A stretch of DNA of 64,000 nucleotides. Source: Mycobacterium angelicum (GTDB lineage Bacteria > Actinomycetota > Actinomycetes > Mycobacteriales > Mycobacteriaceae). The DNA lies in contig NZ_MVHE01000020.1 of NCBI RefSeq assembly GCF_002086155.1, positions 1 through 64,000 of the forward strand, given 5' to 3'. Below the pieces are notes generated by a model that had not been told where the DNA came from, ran no database searches, and worked only from the letters and a program-made list of their open reading frames with translations. The stretch's first letter is position 1; each line of letters begins with the position of its first letter. Below, in pieces: positions 45,351 to 54,867 of the stretch. Position numbers and translations under genes: made by a program.

Positions 45351-45378
45351 CCCGATTGGTACGGCCCGATTGGTACGG
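45351..45378 (+). repeat. Perfect 14-bp tandem duplication upstream of the CBS gene
   Basis: CCCGATTGGTACGG occurs twice back to back (45351-45364, 45365-45378), between dxs and the CBS-domain gene, in the region where both divergent promoters must lie. It could be a doubled regulator site or a replication slip. Confidence 0.7.
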
Positions 45379-45503
45379 TAAGTGCCGGTGTGCCGGGAAG
45401 CCTGGTCGGCAGTCATTGCAACGCGACCCCTGCGACCCGGGAGTATGTCCTGAGCCCACACATCGATCACACCGGCCTCACCATTCGGTCGTATCGTCGC
45501 CCT

Positions 45504-45947
45504 ATGCGCGCCGAGGACATCGTCGAAGAGTTTCCGGTCATCAGCATCGACTCCAACGCCCTGGATGCCGCCCGGATGCTGGCCGAGCACCGGCTGCCCG
45601 GCTTGTTGGTCACCGATACGTCAGGCAATCCCTACGCGGTGCTGCCGGCCTCCCAGGTGGTGCGGTTCATCGTGCCGCGCTACGTCCAGGACGATCCCTC
45701 GCTCGCCGGCGTCCTCAACGAATCCATGGCCGATCGTGCCGCGGAGAAGTTGAGCGGCAAAACGGTCCGCGATGTGTTGCCCGATCACCTGGTCGACATT
45801 TCCCCGGCCAATGCCGACGACACCATCATCGAAGTCGCCGCGCTGATGGCCCGGCTCAGAAGCCCACTGATCGCCGTGGTCAAGGACGGCACATTGCACG
45901 GAGTGATCACCGCCTCCCGCCTGCTCGCGGCAGCGCTGAAGGTTTGA
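45504..45947 (+). CDS. CBS-domain protein, Rv2683-like
   Basis: A 147-residue protein with two CBS motifs (MRAEDIVEEFPVISIDSNALDAARMLAEHRLPGLLVTD and VRDVLPDHLVDISPANADDTIIEVAALMARLRSPLIAVVKDG...GVITASRLL). CBS pairs bind adenosine nucleotides and act as energy sensors. It stands 11 bases before arsA and may regulate those transporters. The start is uncertain: the frame is open from 45348, and HTGLTIRSYRR upstream looks conserved, so the protein may be ~18 residues longer. Confidence 0.8.
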   Translation: MRAEDIVEEFPVISIDSNALDAARMLAEHRLPGLLVTDTSGNPYAVLPASQVVRFIVPRYVQDDPSLAGVLNESMADRAAEKLSGKTVRDVLPDHLVDISPANADDTIIEVAALMARLRSPLIAVVKDGTLHGVITASRLLAAALKV

Positions 45948-45958
45948 TCCCGTAACCC

Positions 45959-47263
45959 ATGAGCCCGATGAGTGCTGTCGCGGGCACCGTATTCGTGGTG
46001 GCGTTCGCGTTGATCGCCAACGACCGCGTCAACAAGACTCTGGTCGCCCTTACCGGCGCGGCCATCGTGGTCACCCTGCCGATCATCAACTCGCACGACG
46101 TCTTCTACTCCCATGAGACCGGAATCGACTGGGACGTAGTCTTTTTGCTGCTCGGCATGATGATCATCGTCGGAGTGCTGCGGCAAACCGGTGTGTTCGA
46201 GTATGTCGCGATCTGGGCCGCCAAGCGCGCCAAGGGCTCGCCGCTGCGCATCATGATCCTGCTGGTGGCAGTCACCGCGCTGGCGTCGGCGCTGTTGGAC
46301 AACGTCACCACGGTGTTGTTGATCGCCCCGGTCACGCTGCTGGTCTGCGATCGGCTGGCGATCAGCGCGGCGCCCTTCTTGATGGCTGAGGCCTTCGCCT
46401 CCAACATCGGCGGTACCGCGACGCTGGTGGGTGACCCGCCCAACATTCTGATCGCCAGCAAGGGCGATCTGTCGTTCAACGACTTCCTGGTTCACCTGGC
46501 GCCGATCGTGCTCATCGTGACGGCCGTATTGATCCTCATGCTGCCGCGACTTTTCCCCGGCGCGTTCACCGTCGATCCAGAGCGCGTCGCCGATGTGATG
46601 TCGCTGGAAGAGCGGGAGGCCATTCGCGATCCCGCTCTGTTGATCAAATGCGGCGCGGTCCTGGTGGCGGTATTCGCCGCATTCGTCGCACACGCACAGA
46701 TCCACCTGGAACCCTCGCTCGTGGCGATGCTGGGCGCCGGCATGCTCATCGTGATTTCCCGGCTGGAGCGCGCCGACTATCTGTCCAGCGTCGAGTGGGA
46801 CACCCTGCTGTTCTTCGCCGGGCTGTTCATCGTCGTCGGGGCTCTGGTGAAAACTGGGGTGGTCAAGCAGTTCGCCAAGTTGACCGTCACCGTGACCGGC
46901 GGCAATGCCTTGCTCACGACGATGGTGATTCTGGCCGCCTCGCTGGTGATCAGCGGCTTCGTCAACAACGTTCCCTACGCCGCGGCAATGGCACCTATCG
47001 TCGCCGACCTCGTGCCATCGGTGCGCGACCACGTCAACCCCGACGTGCTGTGGTGGGCCCTGGCCCTGGGCACCGACTTCGGCGGGAACCTCACCGCCGT
47101 CGGCGCCAGTGCCAACGTCGTGGTCCTCGGAATCGCCAGGGCCGCAGACAATCCCATCTCCTTTTGGGAATTCACCCGCAAGGGCACAGTGGTCACGGTC
47201 ATGTCATTCGGTTTGGCGGGGCTCTACCTTTGGCTGCGCTATTTCGCGGTGGGCAGCGCATGA
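45959..47263 (+). CDS. arsA: ArsB/NhaD-superfamily transporter, Rv2684 (ArsA)-like
   Basis: A 434-residue ion transporter-superfamily protein with 11-12 membrane segments. [50 protein letters not shown] and [19 protein letters not shown] are the hallmark repeats of ArsB/NhaD/CitM proteins. Despite the symbol it is not the ArsA ATPase. Substrate specificity (arsenite, dicarboxylate or sodium) is unproven. A second close copy follows with an ATGA overlap. Confidence 0.88.
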   Translation: MSPMSAVAGTVFVVAFALIANDRVNKTLVALTGAAIVVTLPIINSHDVFYSHETGIDWDVVFLLLGMMIIVGVLRQTGVFEYVAIWAAKRAKGSPLRIMILLVAVTALASALLDNVTTVLLIAPVTLLVCDRLAISAAPFLMAEAFASNIGGTATLVGDPPNILIASKGDLSFNDFLVHLAPIVLIVTAVLILMLPRLFPGAFTVDPERVADVMSLEEREAIRDPALLIKCGAVLVAVFAAFVAHAQIHLEPSLVAMLGAGMLIVISRLERADYLSSVEWDTLLFFAGLFIVVGALVKTGVVKQFAKLTVTVTGGNALLTTMVILAASLVISGFVNNVPYAAAMAPIVADLVPSVRDHVNPDVLWWALALGTDFGGNLTAVGASANVVVLGIARAADNPISFWEFTRKGTVVTVMSFGLAGLYLWLRYFAVGSA

Positions 47264-48546
47264 GCGTGATCGCGATCGTCGTATTCGTCGTCGCCTATGT
47301 CCTGATCGCCAGTGACCGCGTCCATAAAACCCTTGCGGCGCTGGGCGGTGCGGCCATCGTGGTAACCCTGCCGATCATCAGTTCCCACGACGTCTTCTAC
47401 TCCCATGAGACCGGGATCGATTGGGACGTAATCTTTTTGCTGTTCGGCATGATGGTGATCGTCGGAGTGCTGCGGCAGACCGGCGTGTTCGAATACATCG
47501 CGATCTGGGCTGCCAAACGCGCCAAGGGCTCACCACTGCGGATCATGATCCTGCTGGTGCTGGTGATGGCTTTCGGCTCGGCCCTGCTCGACAACGTCAC
47601 GACGGTGTTGCTGGTGGCGCCGGTGACGCTGTTGGTGTGTGAACGGCTGGCGATCAATCCAGTTCCGTTTCTCATGGCCGAGGTGTTCGCCGCCAATATC
47701 GGCGGCGCGGCGACCCTGGTCGGCGACCCGCCCAACATCATGATCGCCAGCCGAGCGGGGTTGACGTTCAACGACTTCCTGATCCACATGGCGCCGATCG
47801 TGTTGATCGTGTTGGCGGTCTTCATTGCCCTGTTGCGCCCGCTGTTCGGCTCGATCACGGCCGCACCCGAAAACGTCGCCGAGGTGATGTCGCTGGACGA
47901 GCGTGAGGCGATCCGTGATCGGGGGCTGCTGATCAAGTGCGGCGTGGTTTTGCTGCTGGTGTTCACCGCCTTCATCGCGCACCCGCTGCTGCACATGCAG
48001 CCATCGATCGTCGCGCTGCTGGGCGCCGGCGTGCTGATCGTGATCTCGCGGCTGCAGCGCTCCGATTACCTGTCCAGCGTGGAGTGGGACACGTTGCTGT
48101 TCTTCGCCGGACTGTTCATCATGGTCGGGGCGCTGGTCAAGACCGGTGTGGTCAACGACCTCGCGCGGTCGGCTACGGCCTTGACCGGCGGGCACGAATT
48201 GCTCACCGCTGGCTTGATTCTCGGCGTCTCGGCACCGATCTCAGGGATCATCGACAACATCCCCTATGTCGCCACCATGACACCGATCGTCGCTCAACTG
48301 GTGGCCTCCCTGCCGGGCCACGTCAGCCCCGGCACGTTCTGGTGGGCGCTGGCGCTGGGCGCCGACTTCGGCGGTAACCTGACGGCTGTCGGCGCCAGCG
48401 CCAACGTCGTCATGCTGGGAATCGCCCGGCGCGCGGGCACTCCCATCTCGTTCTGGGAGTTCACCCGCAAAGGCGCCATCGTCACAGTTGTCTCCGTTGG
48501 ACTTTCGGCGATCTACTTATGGCTGCGCTACTTCGTGTGGAACTGA
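47260..48546 (+). CDS. arsB1: ArsB/NhaD-superfamily transporter, Rv2685 (ArsB1)-like
   Basis: A 428-residue paralogue of the preceding protein, alike along its whole length (for example [46 protein letters not shown] against the same segment upstream). This is a tandem gene duplication. All transporter motifs ([48 protein letters not shown]) are intact. Its ATG overlaps the arsA stop by four bases, so both are made together, perhaps as a heterodimer or with different substrates. Confidence 0.88.
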   Translation: MSVIAIVVFVVAYVLIASDRVHKTLAALGGAAIVVTLPIISSHDVFYSHETGIDWDVIFLLFGMMVIVGVLRQTGVFEYIAIWAAKRAKGSPLRIMILLVLVMAFGSALLDNVTTVLLVAPVTLLVCERLAINPVPFLMAEVFAANIGGAATLVGDPPNIMIASRAGLTFNDFLIHMAPIVLIVLAVFIALLRPLFGSITAAPENVAEVMSLDEREAIRDRGLLIKCGVVLLLVFTAFIAHPLLHMQPSIVALLGAGVLIVISRLQRSDYLSSVEWDTLLFFAGLFIMVGALVKTGVVNDLARSATALTGGHELLTAGLILGVSAPISGIIDNIPYVATMTPIVAQLVASLPGHVSPGTFWWALALGADFGGNLTAVGASANVVMLGIARRAGTPISFWEFTRKGAIVTVVSVGLSAIYLWLRYFVWN

Positions 48547-48555
48547 GGTCGAGTA

Positions 48556-49407
48556 ATGACACATGGACCCAACCCATTTGATTCCGGCCCAATCTTCGAA
48601 TATCCGCCCGACGAACCCCGGCCTCAGCACCGGCGCGTCAAGATCCTGGCGACCGCGTCGCTGGTGCTCGTCACCCTGGTGATCATCGGGCTGGTCGTAT
48701 GGGCAACGCTGGGCGACGACTCGGCCAACCAGAGCGCAACCCCATCCGCCACGACTGCCAGCAGCAAAGCGTCCACCGCCGTCACGACGACACCGGCTCA
48801 GCCCACGGTGGCGTCCAACGATATACCCAGCTTGTTGGCCGGCCTGGACGCCCTCAAGGAGATCACCGGCGATCCCAGGTTGACGGCCGGCAAGGCGTGG
48901 CACCAGATCGCCAGGTCGGAGCGGGACGGAACGATAGACCGTCCCGAGTGCTACGGAGCCATCGCGCCCGGCACCCCCGAGGCCTACGACATCAAGGACG
49001 TCCTCGGCTTTTACGCCGCGGCGTTCGCCGACATCCGAGACGCCCGCAACATCCTTCAGGTCATCCAGGGTGTCGCAGCGTTTCGCGACGCGCCGGCGGC
49101 AACCGCGCAACTGGCCAAATTGCAGGCACAGTGGCGTCAATGCGGCGGCACCAGCGTCACGGTGACTTTTACCGGCGGCCTTTCGGCGACGATGTCGCTC
49201 AGCCCTCCCAGCGACGCCGGCGACGGCATTACGACAATGGTTCAGACCACTCCGGGCATGCCGGTCCGGACACTGCGCGCGATTGCCGCCAAAGCCAACA
49301 TTGTCATCGACTTGGTGTTGTCCTATTCGGGCGCCGCTATCACCGAGGATGCCCAGCAGGCCATCCTCGGCATCGCGCGCGCCATCCTCGGCAAGGTGCC
49401 CGCCTGA
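48556..49407 (+). CDS. Membrane-anchored PknH-type sensor-domain protein
   Basis: A 283-residue protein. A proline-rich cytoplasmic start and RRVKILATASLVLVTLVIIGLVVWATLG form one membrane anchor near residue 30-50, then comes a Ser/Thr linker. The outside domain has LLAGLDALKEITGDPRL, IDRPECYGAIAPGTPEAYDIKDVLGFYAAAF and a CGGTSVTVTF segment, like the extracellular PknH_C sensor domain of mycobacterial lipoproteins and kinases. Two cysteines probably form a disulfide. The ligand is unknown. In H37Rv this position holds the Rv2686c-Rv2688c ABC transporter, absent here. Confidence 0.75.
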   Translation: MTHGPNPFDSGPIFEYPPDEPRPQHRRVKILATASLVLVTLVIIGLVVWATLGDDSANQSATPSATTASSKASTAVTTTPAQPTVASNDIPSLLAGLDALKEITGDPRLTAGKAWHQIARSERDGTIDRPECYGAIAPGTPEAYDIKDVLGFYAAAFADIRDARNILQVIQGVAAFRDAPAATAQLAKLQAQWRQCGGTSVTVTFTGGLSATMSLSPPSDAGDGITTMVQTTPGMPVRTLRAIAAKANIVIDLVLSYSGAAITEDAQQAILGIARAILGKVPA

Positions 49408-49410
49408 GTA

Positions 49411-50667
49411 CTAGCGCGTGAGCAGCGCGACGCACTCGACGTGGTGCGTCAACGGGAAGGCGTCGAACACCCTGATCTTCTCGACGGTGTAGCCGCGTTC
49501 GAGATACAACCCGATGTCGCGCGCGAAAGACGCTGCCTCGCAACCGATATGCACCACCCGCGGCACCCCGGCCGCGGCAAGCGGGTCGATCACGTCGCGT
49601 CCGGCACCCGCTCGCGGCGGGTCCAGCACCGCCACGTCCGCGGCGGCTCGTTGCGCCGCCAGCACGCGGCGAACCGAGTCGGTGACGACATCGACCTGCG
49701 GCAGATCAGCCAGCGCGGCACGCGCAGCTCCCGTCGCCGCGCGTGCGGTATCGACCGACAGCACCCGTCCGGACTTCCCCACCGCCTCCCCCAGCACTGC
49801 GGCGAAAACCCCTGCGCCACCATAGAAATCCCAGGCCGTCATGCCCGTGGCGGGCTGTGCCCAGTCTGCGACCAAGCCGCTGTAGACGCCGGCCGCGTCG
49901 CGATGTGCCTGCCAGAACGCCGTCACCGGCACCCGCCAGGTGCGCCGGCCCACCCGCTGCAGCGCATGATAGTCACCCTCGAAAACCTTTGTCGCGGTCC
50001 GGGTTCTGTTGCGTGGGCCCTGGCGCAGGGTGCGCACCACATGGCGTGTGCCATCGTCGTCGACGGCGACATGCAGCTGCGCGCCCAGCGGCCAGTCTGA
50101 CGCATCCAGGCCATCCAGCATGCCGTCGGGTAATTGCCCGCAGCGCAGATCGGTCACCAGTGCGTCGCTGTGGTAGCGGTGAAAGCCGGCGCGGCCGTCT
50201 GCTCCCACACTGAGCCGGACCCGGGTGCGCCACCCCGTCGGGCCGGCATCCGACAGCGGTTGCGCCTCGCCCTGCCAGCTGTACCCGCCAAGCCGTTGCA
50301 GCTGGTTGGCCACCACTTGCGCCTTGAGTTCCCGGGCGGCCTCGGGTTCAGCGAACGCCAGGTCGCAGCATCCGGCGCCGTCGACGCCCGCGATGGGGCA
50401 CAGTGACTCCGTACGGCTGGGAGACGCATCCAGGATCTCGAAAGCCGCTGCATGCCAATAAGTTCCGTGGTCCGCGATGACTCGGACTCGCGCCCGCTCG
50501 CCGGGCAACGCGTAGCGGACGAAGACCACTCGGCCTTCGTGGTGCGCCACGCAGCTGCCGCCGTTGGCGGGGGCGCCGGCGACCAACGTCAGTTCCGCGG
50601 GAGGATCGTCGCCGGCGCGCCCAATGGCGCCACTCTCCCCCGCAAGCGGGTGGTACCCCCACCTCAT
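49411..50667 (-). CDS. TrmA/RumA-type RNA m5U methyltransferase, Rv2689c-like
   Basis: A 418-residue class I methyltransferase with a TRAM-like N-terminal OB domain (CVAHHEGRVVFVRYALPGERARVRVI). TAWDFYGGAGVFAAVLGEAVG is the SAM loop, AVLDPPRAGAGRDVIDPL motif IV, and VPRVVHIGCEAASFARDIGLYL the segment near the catalytic cysteine (IGCEAASFARD; family usually SCNPxTLARD). It methylates uridine in rRNA or tRNA. The start is doubtful because a MIRU-type repeat forms the 5' region: ATG 50667 has GAGGGGG upstream, but homology begins about 15 codons later. Confidence 0.85.
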   Translation of the reverse strand: MRWGYHPLAGESGAIGRAGDDPPAELTLVAGAPANGGSCVAHHEGRVVFVRYALPGERARVRVIADHGTYWHAAAFEILDASPSRTESLCPIAGVDGAGCCDLAFAEPEAARELKAQVVANQLQRLGGYSWQGEAQPLSDAGPTGWRTRVRLSVGADGRAGFHRYHSDALVTDLRCGQLPDGMLDGLDASDWPLGAQLHVAVDDDGTRHVVRTLRQGPRNRTRTATKVFEGDYHALQRVGRRTWRVPVTAFWQAHRDAAGVYSGLVADWAQPATGMTAWDFYGGAGVFAAVLGEAVGKSGRVLSVDTARAATGAARAALADLPQVDVVTDSVRRVLAAQRAAADVAVLDPPRAGAGRDVIDPLAAAGVPRVVHIGCEAASFARDIGLYLERGYTVEKIRVFDAFPLTHHVECVALLTR

Positions 50668-50722
50668 CGCTTCGTCCCCCTCGCCGCTGCGCGGCCGGGG
50701 GTGCCCCCACTGCATCGTCGCC
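50632..50722 (-). repeat. MIRU-type repeat between the methyltransferase and permease genes
   Basis: On the complement GACGATGCAGTGGGGGCACC leads, through CGCAGCGGCGAGGGGGACGA and AGCGATGAGGTGGGGG, to CCCGCTTGCGGGGGAGAG. The blocks match the repeat at 37301-37370. It provides the ribosome-binding site and ATG used here for the Rv2689c-like gene. H37Rv has a VNTR at the equivalent place (MIRU27, locus 3007). Confidence 0.7.
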
Positions 50723-50730
50723 GGCGCGGG

Positions 50731-52728
50731 TCAATCGAAGATGCCCCGGCGTGCGTCGCCTGGTGCGGCGTGCGGCTGCAACGCGTTCACCCGTTCCGAG
50801 GAAGTCAGTTGCCAGGGAACCGAAGTCACCATCACCCCGGGCATGAACAGCAGCCGGCCCTTGAGCCGCAGCGCACTCTGGTTGTGCAGCAACTGTTCCC
50901 ACCAGCGGCCAACCACGTACTCCGGAATGAACACCGTGACAACCGTGCGCGGCGATTCCTTGCTGACGCGCTTGACGTAATCGAGCACCGGGCGGGTGAT
51001 CTCGCGGTAGGGGGAAGCGATGACCTTCAGCGGCACGGTGATGTCGCTTTCCTCCCACTGGTGCACCAGCTCACGGGTTTCGGCATCGTCGACGCTGACC
51101 GTGAGGGCTTCAAGCACGTCGGGACGAGTCGCTCGCGCGTAGGCCAGCGCGCGCAGGGTCGGCAGATGCAGCTTGGACACCAGCACCACGGCGTGGTTGC
51201 GGCTGGGCAATACCATCTCGTCCTCGTGGGCGGCGGCTTGCTCCGCCAATTCCCGGGTGACCCCGTCGTAGTGCCGGCGGATCAGTTTCATCAGCATGAA
51301 CAGCATGCTCATTGCGACGATGGCGATCCACGCCCCGGCCAGAAACTTGGTGACCAGCACCACCAGCAACACCGTGCCGGTGGCGATGAATCCGATCGTG
51401 TTGACCACCCGGGAGCGCATCATCTTGCGCCGCGCCGACGGGTCGGTCTCGGTGCGCAGCAGCCTGGTCCAGTGCCGCACCATGCCGATCTGACTCAGCG
51501 TGAATGAAATGAACACGCCGACGATGTACAACTGGATCAACGCCGACAACTCGGCGCGAAACGCGACGATCGCCAGCAGCGCCGCTACCGACAGAAATCC
51601 GATTCCATTGGAGAAGGCCAATCGGTCGCCGCGGGTGTGGAACTGGCGAGGCAGGTAACTGTGCTGTGACAGCACGGAGCCGAGCACCGGGAATCCGTTG
51701 AACGCGGTGTTGGCCGCCAGCACCAAGATCAGCGCGGTGACCGTCGTGATCAGCACGAACCCGATGTGGAAGCTGCCGAACACCGTCTGCGCCAGCTGGG
51801 TGACCAGCGTCTTCTGGTAGTAGCCGGCGGGGGCACCGGACAGCTGCGTCGCTGGGTCGCTGACCAGCTGCACCCCGATCTCCTTGGACAGCAAGATGAT
51901 GCCCATCAGCAAGGCCACCGCGATGCCGCCCAGCATCAGCAGTGTCGTTGCGGCATTGCGCGACTTGGGTTTCTGGAACGCCGGCACCCCGTTGCTGATG
52001 GCCTCCACCCCGGTCAGTGCCGCGCAGCCCGACGAGAACGACCGCGCCACCAGGAACACCAGCGCGAAACCGAGGATCTTTCCGTGCTCGGAATGCATCT
52101 GAAAACCTGCCGATTCGGCCCGCAATGGATTTCCCAGCACGAAGATCCGGAAGAATCCCCAGCCGATCATGCCCGTCACACCGATGATGAAGGCATACGT
52201 CGGGATGGCGAACGCCAATCCCGACTCTCGTACCCCGCGCAGATTCATCGACGTCACCAACAGGATCGCGGCCACGCAGAACCACACCTTGTGCTGAGCC
52301 ACGATCGGAACGGCCGAGCCGATGTTCGACATCGCTGAGGCCGTCGAAACAGCAACGGTGAGAACGTAATCCACCATCAGGGCGCTGGCCACAACCAGGC
52401 CCGCGTTGCCACCGAGATTGGTGGTGACTACTTCATAGTCACCACCACCGGACGGGTAGGCATGCACGTTCTGCCGGTAGCTGGCCACCACGACCAGCAT
52501 CACGGCGGCCACCGCCAGGCCGATCCACGGCGACAACGTGTACGCCGCCAAGCCGCCCACCGAAAGCATCAGGAAGATTTCCTCCGGCGCATACGCCACC
52601 GAGGACAGCGCGTCGGAGGCGAATACCGGCAGGGCGATGCGCTTGGGCAGCAGCGTGTGGCTCAACCGGTCGCTGCGAAACGGCCGGCCGATGAGCAGCC
52701 GGCGCGCAGCGGTTGAAAGTTTGGACAC
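50731..52728 (-). CDS. APC-superfamily amino acid permease, Rv2690c-like
   Basis: A 665-residue protein with 12 membrane segments. ASDALSSVAYAPEEIFLMLSVGG opens the first helix pair, with YPSGGGDYEVVTTNLGG, the APC substrate-site loop, and FSSGCAALTGVEAISNGVPAF, helix 6. The C-terminal ~150 residues are a cytosolic universal-stress-like domain (VVLPSRNHAVVLVSKLHLPTLRALAYARA) that may regulate transport. It resembles KUP/AmaP-like potassium-coupled permeases, and it is divergent from ceoB-ceoC, the TrkA-type potassium regulators, which supports a K+-linked role. GTG 52728 matches the H37Rv start. Confidence 0.87.
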   Translation of the reverse strand: MSKLSTAARRLLIGRPFRSDRLSHTLLPKRIALPVFASDALSSVAYAPEEIFLMLSVGGLAAYTLSPWIGLAVAAVMLVVVASYRQNVHAYPSGGGDYEVVTTNLGGNAGLVVASALMVDYVLTVAVSTASAMSNIGSAVPIVAQHKVWFCVAAILLVTSMNLRGVRESGLAFAIPTYAFIIGVTGMIGWGFFRIFVLGNPLRAESAGFQMHSEHGKILGFALVFLVARSFSSGCAALTGVEAISNGVPAFQKPKSRNAATTLLMLGGIAVALLMGIILLSKEIGVQLVSDPATQLSGAPAGYYQKTLVTQLAQTVFGSFHIGFVLITTVTALILVLAANTAFNGFPVLGSVLSQHSYLPRQFHTRGDRLAFSNGIGFLSVAALLAIVAFRAELSALIQLYIVGVFISFTLSQIGMVRHWTRLLRTETDPSARRKMMRSRVVNTIGFIATGTVLLVVLVTKFLAGAWIAIVAMSMLFMLMKLIRRHYDGVTRELAEQAAAHEDEMVLPSRNHAVVLVSKLHLPTLRALAYARATRPDVLEALTVSVDDAETRELVHQWEESDITVPLKVIASPYREITRPVLDYVKRVSKESPRTVVTVFIPEYVVGRWWEQLLHNQSALRLKGRLLFMPGVMVTSVPWQLTSSERVNALQPHAAPGDARRGIFD

Positions 52729-52826
52729 GAGAGCCAAGAGTAAGCCCACGTGGGTTTGACGGTAGCGTTCCCTAGCGAGAACTTTCACCGAACACAACAC
52801 GCAGGACACAGCCGAAAGGACCTCAA

Positions 52827-53510
52827 GTGCGGGTGGTTGTGATGGGGTGCGGCCGAGTCGGGTCCTCGGTGGCCGACGGCCTGTCCCGGATAGGCCATGA
52901 TGTCGCGGTTATCGACCGGGACAGTGCGGCCTTCAACCGGCTCAGCCCAGAGTTCGCCGGCGAGCGAGTGCTGGGCCAGGGTTTCGACCGGGATGTGCTG
53001 CTGCGAGCGGGCATCGAAGGCGCCGACGCGTTCGCAGCGGTGTCCTCCGGAGACAACTCCAACATCATCTCTGCCCGGCTGGCCCGGGAAACCTTCGGCG
53101 TAAAGCGCGTGGTGGCCCGTATTTACGATGCAAAACGCGCCGAGGTGTACGAACGGCTGGGCATCCCCACCATTGCCACGGTGCCCTGGACCACCGATCG
53201 TCTGCTCAACGCGCTCACCCGGGAGACCGAAACCGCCAAGTGGCGGGACCCAACCGGAACCGTCGCGGTCTCCGAGGTCGTCTTGCACGAGGACTGGGTG
53301 GGGCACCGGGCCACCGATTTGGAGCAGGCCACCGGCGCCCGGGTGGCGTTCATGATCCGCTTCGGCACCGGAATCCTGCCCGAACCGAAGACCGTTCTGC
53401 AGGCCGGCGACCAGGTCTATGTGGCCGCCATCTCCGGGCGGGCCGCCGAGGCGGTAGCCATCGCGGCCTTGCCCCCGAGCGAGGACGTCGAGACGGGACC
53501 CGGTAAATGA
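52827..53510 (+). CDS. ceoB: TrkA-type K+ uptake regulator CeoB
   Basis: A 227-residue cytosolic NAD(H)-binding regulator. RVVVMGCGRVGSSVADGLSRIGHDVAVIDRD is the RCK_N Rossmann fold, SSGDNSNIISARLARETFGVKRVVARIYD its C-terminal half, and residues ~145-215 the TrkA_C/RCK_C ligand domain. The GTG at 52827 has GAAAGGA upstream. The next gene's ATG overlaps its stop by four bases, and the two are paralogues. They probably form a hetero-oligomer gating the neighbouring permease or a Trk-type channel. Confidence 0.92.
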   Translation: MRVVVMGCGRVGSSVADGLSRIGHDVAVIDRDSAAFNRLSPEFAGERVLGQGFDRDVLLRAGIEGADAFAAVSSGDNSNIISARLARETFGVKRVVARIYDAKRAEVYERLGIPTIATVPWTTDRLLNALTRETETAKWRDPTGTVAVSEVVLHEDWVGHRATDLEQATGARVAFMIRFGTGILPEPKTVLQAGDQVYVAAISGRAAEAVAIAALPPSEDVETGPGK

Positions 53511-54169
53511 AGGTCGCGGTAGCCGGCGCGGGTGCCGTCGGCCGTTCAGTCACCCGCGAGCTGGTGGACAACGGCCACGAAATCACGCTGATCGAGCGAA
53601 ACGCCGAGCACCTCGACCCGGACGCCATTCCGGCCGCACACTGGCGGCTGGGCGATGCGTGCGAGCTCAGCCTGCTGGAATCGATACACCTCGAGGATTT
53701 CGACGTCGTCGTTGCCGCGACCGGTGACGACAAAGCCAACGTCGTGCTCAGCCTGCTGGCCAAGACGGAATTCGCCGTGCCCCGGGTGGTTGCGCGGGTC
53801 AATGATCCCCGCAACGAGTGGCTGTTCACCGACGCCTGGGGCGTGGATGTGGCGGTGTCCACCCCGCGCATGCTCGCCTCGCTGATCGAGGAGGCGGTGG
53901 CCGTCGGCGATCTGGTGCGTTTGATGGAGTTCCGCCGTGGTCAGGCCAATCTGGTCGAGATCACCCTGCCCGACGACACCCCCTGGGGCGGCAAGCCGGT
54001 GCGCAAACTGCAGCTGCCGCGCGATGCCGTGCTGGTGACGATTCTGCGCGGACCGCGGGTGATCGTTCCCGAAGCCGACGAACCGCTGGAGGGCGGCGAC
54101 GAGTTGCTCTTCGTCGCGGTCACCGAGGCGGAGGAGGAACTGAGCCGGCTGTTCCTGCCGACCAGCTGA
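53507..54169 (+). CDS. ceoC: TrkA-type K+ uptake regulator CeoC
   Basis: A 220-residue paralogue of CeoB. MKVAVAGAGAVGRSVTRELVDNGHEITLIERN is the RCK_N NAD-binding motif (GAGAVG), followed by DFDVVVAATGDDKANVVLSLLAKTEFAVPRVVARVND. The C-terminal part (PWGGKPVRKLQLPRDAVLVTILRG) is the TrkA_C domain. ATG 53507 lies in the ceoB stop. Confidence 0.93.
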   Translation: MKVAVAGAGAVGRSVTRELVDNGHEITLIERNAEHLDPDAIPAAHWRLGDACELSLLESIHLEDFDVVVAATGDDKANVVLSLLAKTEFAVPRVVARVNDPRNEWLFTDAWGVDVAVSTPRMLASLIEEAVAVGDLVRLMEFRRGQANLVEITLPDDTPWGGKPVRKLQLPRDAVLVTILRGPRVIVPEADEPLEGGDELLFVAVTEAEEELSRLFLPTS

Positions 54170-54180
54170 CTGCATAGCCA

Positions 54181-54855
54181 CTACGGCTGTTCGCGCCGAG
54201 CATCTACGTCGATCGCGTCTGCTTCGACTTCGGCTTCCGCGATTTCGGCCGGCATGGCACGCTGCACGCCCTTGACCGCGATATAGGTAGCCAGGGCGGC
54301 CATCGCGGTAAGCGGCCAGCCCATCCCGATTCGTGCCACGCCCAGCCAGCCGGTCTTGTCGGCGTCGTACAGCATGTGCTGGACGACGAACCGGGCACCG
54401 AACACCAGCGTCCAGCCCAGCGTGGCGATGTCGAACGCATAGACGGCGCGGGGTACCTCGCGCCAGCTGCGATCGCGTCCGCTGGCCCAGCTCCACAGGT
54501 AGCCAACCGCGGGCCGGCGGATGAGGACCGAGGCGGCGAAAACCACCGCCCAGAACAACGACATCCAAATGCCCAGCAGGAAATAGCCCTTGGATTGCCC
54601 CACCAGATAAGCGATCAGCGCACATACTGCGACGCCGAAGAAACCCGAAATCGCCGGCTGGGCGGATTCCCGCCGGATGAGCCGCCAGAGCAACACCAAC
54701 GCGGCCGCGCCCAGCGCCGATCCGATGGCCACCAACAGGCCCGAAACGCTGGAGGCAATGACGAAGATCACAACCGGCAACGAGGAGTAAATGAGACCGC
54801 TGACGCCCCCGGCCTGCGCCAGCAGGCGATCAGCGCTGATGCGACTAGCGTTCAC
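54181..54855 (-). CDS. DUF3159 membrane protein, Rv2693c-like
   Basis: A 224-residue protein with five to six membrane helices (GLIYSSLPVVIFVIASSVSGLLVAIGSALGAAALVLLW, FFGVAVCALIAYLVG, YFLLGIWMSLFWAVVFAASVLI, IGMGWPLTAMAALATYIAVKGV) and an acidic tail. DUF3159 is actinobacterial and uncharacterised. The GTG start at 54855 lies 12 bases after the stop of the OB-fold gene on the same strand, so they form an operon. Confidence 0.85.
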   Translation of the reverse strand: MNASRISADRLLAQAGGVSGLIYSSLPVVIFVIASSVSGLLVAIGSALGAAALVLLWRLIRRESAQPAISGFFGVAVCALIAYLVGQSKGYFLLGIWMSLFWAVVFAASVLIRRPAVGYLWSWASGRDRSWREVPRAVYAFDIATLGWTLVFGARFVVQHMLYDADKTGWLGVARIGMGWPLTAMAALATYIAVKGVQRAMPAEIAEAEVEADAIDVDARREQP

Positions 54856-54867
54856 GGTTAAGGATGT

